The notes below the pieces were generated by a model. That model was not told where the DNA came from. It did no database searches and saw only the letters and a list, made by a program, of their open reading frames with translations. Below are positions 59,910-64,000 of a DNA stretch of 64,000 bases, one piece after another. The position numbers and the translations under genes were made by a program. The first letter of the stretch is position 1; every line of letters begins with the position of its first letter. Origin of the DNA: Simplicispira lacusdiani (GTDB taxonomy: Bacteria; Pseudomonadota; Gammaproteobacteria; Burkholderiales; Burkholderiaceae_C); NCBI RefSeq assembly GCF_003604195.1, contig NZ_QXGR01000006.1:248001-312000 (forward strand), in the 5' to 3' direction.

Positions 59910-60305
59910 TCACTGCACAGGGGCATCTTCACCATCGAACGGCGTCTTGGGCAGCGGGAGGTGAAAAGGAACAACCAGAGAAACATCCGTTGCTTCTCCA
60001 TCGATCAGCTTGGGAACAAAGCGAACCGAGTGCATGGATTTCAGCGCGGCTTCGTCATGCGCCGGGCTGCCACAGCTGCCTATCACTACCGTGCGGCGCA
60101 CAGCTCCGGAAGCGTCCACATGTACCCGCAGGACGACAGGTCCTCGTATCTTTCCTTGAGCACGCACCTTGGGGACGGAAAAACGTATGGGAGTCAGAAT
60201 CCTCATTTCCTCGATCGTGACCGTTATCGGAGGCCAGTTGCCCTCAGCTTGGGCGGCAAAGCCTAAAAAGAGCAGGCATGCGACAAGAAACGATGGTCGA
60301 AACAT
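59910..60305 (-). CDS. Exported TonB C-terminal-domain protein
   Basis: 131-residue protein. A signal peptide (MFRPSFLVACLLFLGFAAQA) is followed by a single TonB-C-like domain (VVLRVHVDASGAVRRTVVIG..HDEAALKSMHSVRFVPKLID). There is no N-terminal membrane anchor-plus-proline arm, so it is not a classical energy transducer and more likely a periplasmic orphan of the TonB-C fold. AAGGAG just before ATG 60305 fixes the start. The DNA is somewhat AT-richer than its neighbours. Confidence 0.8.
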   Translation of the reverse strand: MFRPSFLVACLLFLGFAAQAEGNWPPITVTIEEMRILTPIRFSVPKVRAQGKIRGPVVLRVHVDASGAVRRTVVIGSCGSPAHDEAALKSMHSVRFVPKLIDGEATDVSLVVPFHLPLPKTPFDGEDAPVQ

Positions 60306-60437
60306 GAAACTCCTTGGTGAATGCGAATTAATATCAATATTCAACCATAGAGTCGCCTTGCTCACCATTGTTTTCGCCTGAACATGATCACTGCATTTAG
60401 CAAGAACCGGCTTGATAACAACGAGTTGACCAGCGAT

Positions 60438-60833
60438 TCAAGCCCCCTGCCGCAGCGCCTCCCACTCCCCCAGGCAATGCCGCGCCAGCGCCGTCACCCA
60501 GCACGGCTCGTCCGGCACGAAAGCGATGCCGTAGCGGGGGCTGACGAGAAAGCCGGCGCGCTCGAACGCGGCGGCGTCGTGGCCATGCACGAAAGCGGCA
60601 AGGTCGCGGAACGGCACGGCGACGCGGCCCAGGTGCAGCACTTCAGCCCGGGTGGTGATTTCCTCCAGGCGTCCGCAGTCCTGGAAGCGGTACACCACGC
60701 CGCCAAAATCCAGCGCCGTCAGGCCCACGCCGTTGCGCGCCTCGGACAGCGGCTGGCCGTGGGCGCGCAGCACGTCCTCGCGCGTGGCGGTGAACGGCAT
60801 GCCGTCCACGCGGGTGTAGGACTCCAGGTGCAT
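60438..60833 (-). CDS. Conserved protein of unknown function
   Basis: 131-residue soluble protein with no recognised family (FTATREDVLRAHGQPL, ALDFGGVVYRFQDCG, RYGIAFVPDEPCWVTALAR). Codon use and the GC-rich third position are typical of the host, so it is probably a real resident gene. ATG 60833 is used; an in-frame ATG at 60848 is equally possible. It lies 40 bp downstream of the cyanophycinase gene on the same strand. Confidence 0.65.
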   Translation of the reverse strand: MHLESYTRVDGMPFTATREDVLRAHGQPLSEARNGVGLTALDFGGVVYRFQDCGRLEEITTRAEVLHLGRVAVPFRDLAAFVHGHDAAAFERAGFLVSPRYGIAFVPDEPCWVTALARHCLGEWEALRQGA

Positions 60834-60873
60834 TGACCGGCCCGGCATGGCGTCGCACGGGCGGTGAGCCGCC

Positions 60874-61803
60874 TCAACCCCGGATGGGCCCCGGGGCCAC
60901 GAGCCGGGCGATGGCCTCGCGCATGCCTGGCGGCATGGCGCGCGACAGCGGATCGCCCGCGCGGGCACCGTAGCGGTGGCCGGCCGGCAGCAGATGCAGG
61001 CGCAGGCCCAGCATTTCCAGGTGGTCGCGGCTGTCGACTTCCTCCTGGTTGGATTTCATCTGGCGGCCGTCGATCAGGGTCACGGCGCCCGCGCCCACGA
61101 TCTCGATGCCCAGCCCGCGCTCGATGACGAGGGCGGTGTTCTCGTCCACGCCCACCCCCAGCATGTGGGGCTTTTGCGCGAGCACGGAGAGCAGCCGCGC
61201 GAGGCGGCCACGCTCGGAGAAATGCTGGTCGATGATGGCATCGGCCACGAAGCCCAGGCCGATGTCCAACTCGGCGGCCTCCTTCTCGGGCAGGCGCGTG
61301 GCCTCGCCCTGCACCAGCATGTGCCGCGAGAGCACGGCCGCGCCGGCGCTGGTGCCGCCCACGCAGCAGCCGCGCAGGTGGAAAGCGCGGTGCAGCGCCT
61401 TGAAGGCCTCGGTCTCCCACAAGAGGTCCATCAACCGCCGCTGGTCGCCGCCCGAGATGAAGATGCCGTCAGCACCCAGGATCTGGTCGGTCACCCCGGG
61501 GCTGTCGGCGGTGGCCCGGTCGGGAATGTCGATCGGCTCGCAATCGGCCACGCCCAGGCCGGCGAAAGTCTTCTGGTACAGGGCCCAGGCGCCCGCCGGG
61601 TCGGCGCTGGCGGCCGAGATCAGGCGGATGCGGCTTGGCGCGCCGCCGCACAGTTCAACGAAGCGGCGCAGCACGATGCGGTCGCTGAGCTTGTCCTCGG
61701 CACCGCCGATGACGACCAGCCGGCCCAGGCGCCGCGCGCGGGCCTGGGCGGGGAACGCGGCGCAGCCCGCGGCAAGGGATAGAAAAACACGACGGTTCAG
61801 CAT
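60874..61803 (-). CDS. cphB: Cyanophycinase (S51 peptidase family), probably exported
   Basis: 309-residue serine peptidase-like hydrolase. The nucleophile is Ser in GGTSAGAAVLS, and the GGDQRRL and GVGVDENTALVI segments are characteristic of CphB/CphE. It degrades cyanophycin to beta-Asp-Arg dipeptides. The N-terminus (NRRVFLSLAAGCAAFPAQAR) is a twin-arginine or Sec-like signal, pointing to a periplasmic or extracellular enzyme. No cyanophycin synthetase gene is in the window. ATG 61803 is used; an in-frame ATG at 61815 is possible. Confidence 0.85.
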   Translation of the reverse strand: MLNRRVFLSLAAGCAAFPAQARARRLGRLVVIGGAEDKLSDRIVLRRFVELCGGAPSRIRLISAASADPAGAWALYQKTFAGLGVADCEPIDIPDRATADSPGVTDQILGADGIFISGGDQRRLMDLLWETEAFKALHRAFHLRGCCVGGTSAGAAVLSRHMLVQGEATRLPEKEAAELDIGLGFVADAIIDQHFSERGRLARLLSVLAQKPHMLGVGVDENTALVIERGLGIEIVGAGAVTLIDGRQMKSNQEEVDSRDHLEMLGLRLHLLPAGHRYGARAGDPLSRAMPPGMREAIARLVAPGPIRG

Positions 61804-61854
61804 AAGTGCAGGCATTCTAGGAAAGCCCGGGCGGGGCACGCCCCGCCCGGCCGC

Positions 61855-62247
61855 TCAGCGGATCGCGAAGCGCACGCTCACGGGCTTCTTGCCCGCCAGG
61901 GTGACGGTGGCCACCGCCTTGGTGCCTGCGCCCAGCTTGTAGGCGCCCTGGGCCACGAGCTTGTTGGCGCCCGCCGGGACCAGGACGGCCTCGGTCTTCT
62001 CGGTGCCATTGAGCAGCGTGACCTTGGCCGTGGCGTCCTGGGTGCTGGCCGGCTTGCCGTGGTCGCGCACGAACAGCGCGATCGAACCGGCATCGGCCAC
62101 CAGCTCGAAGTCGATGTCGCTGGCCTCGGCCACCACGCCGCCATGCAGCGGCTTGTGGTCGTGGCCGTGCTGGTGGTCGCCGGCGGCGAACACGGCGCCC
62201 GAGGCGCTCAGTGCGAGGGCGGAGAGGAGGATGGCGGTTTTTTTCAT
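61855..62247 (-). CDS. Histidine-rich periplasmic protein linked to the metal efflux pump
   Basis: 130-residue exported protein. A Sec signal (MKKTAILLSALALSASGAVF) is followed by a His-rich metal-binding stretch (GDHQHGHDHKPLHGG, ~22-36) and a small beta domain. The AAAGGA before ATG 62247 sets the start. It directly follows the heavy-metal RND gene and presumably binds or hands over metal ions in the periplasm (inference). Confidence 0.8.
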   Translation of the reverse strand: MKKTAILLSALALSASGAVFAAGDHQHGHDHKPLHGGVVAEASDIDFELVADAGSIALFVRDHGKPASTQDATAKVTLLNGTEKTEAVLVPAGANKLVAQGAYKLGAGTKAVATVTLAGKKPVSVRFAIR

Positions 62248-62275
62248 GGAACGTCCTTTCGTGGAATGGAGGGAG

Positions 62276-64000
<1,725 letters not shown>

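Overview
The window reads as chromosomal DNA of a GC-rich betaproteobacterium, most likely Comamonadaceae (Acidovorax/Alicycliphilus-like). This rests on recalled gene orders (dapC-dapD-pilU-dapE-prmB; smc-zipA-ligA; prpC-acnD-prpF), a class I PHA synthase, an SCFA-type XRE regulator divergent from prpC, and a dispersed ~60-bp repeat built around AGCGCTTGCC..GGCAAGCGC..AGCTATC that I associate with this family. No database search was possible, so taxonomy is inference. No rRNA, tRNA, CRISPR array or intact mobile element was seen.

Layout. 0.4-4 kb: intracellular PHB depolymerase (phaZ), a lone RnfB-type ferredoxin, and a chemotaxis receptor with an apparent C-terminal Cache domain. 4-11.6 kb: lysine/peptidoglycan-precursor genes dapC-dapD-pilU-dapE-prmB and an ABC-F ATPase. 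11.9-16.7 kb (minus): phaC-phaA-[EAL phosphodiesterase]-phaB, so a c-di-GMP hydrolase gene lies inside the PHA biosynthesis cluster. 16.8-22.4 kb: small membrane protein, pgeF/marR, fumarylacetoacetate-hydrolase-family enzyme, Nudix hydrolase, PBP1A. 22.4-25.1 kb: an AT-richer accessory islet with two unassigned genes and a decayed brnT/brnA toxin-antitoxin pair. 25.1-33 kb (minus): smc-zipA-ligA-patatin. 33.2-36.4 kb: DUF1800/DUF1501 exported pair. 36.4-44 kb: propionate (2-methylcitrate) locus with its regulator, prpC, acnD, prpF and a lyase-superfamily enzyme where prpB would be expected. 44-46 kb: second accessory islet with an IS110 transposase remnant, an exported orphan, an XRE-like protein and vapBC. 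46-51 kb: marR-controlled tripartite drug efflux operon. 51-55.3 kb (minus): CHASE-PAS-PAS-GGDEF-EAL protein and a LysR regulator. 55.4-59.9 kb: valine catabolism (mmsA, isobutyryl-CoA dehydrogenase, mmsB) with a TfoX-N protein. 59.9-64 kb (minus): TonB-C protein, unknown gene, exported cyanophycinase, His-rich periplasmic protein and the C-terminal half of a heavy-metal RND pump.

The genes combine carbon storage and recall (phaCAB, phaZ, cyanophycinase) with propionyl-CoA/valine-derived acyl-CoA disposal and c-di-GMP turnover. The most unusual whole-window signal is the ~60-bp repeat. At least 17 copies are visible, and six lie inside or at the 3' end of essential or housekeeping genes, in the gene's own orientation and mostly in one reading frame, where they supply protein sequence. 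A second, ~120-bp repeat sits directly after the stop codons of smc, the efflux MFS gene and mmsA, always in the same orientation relative to the gene.
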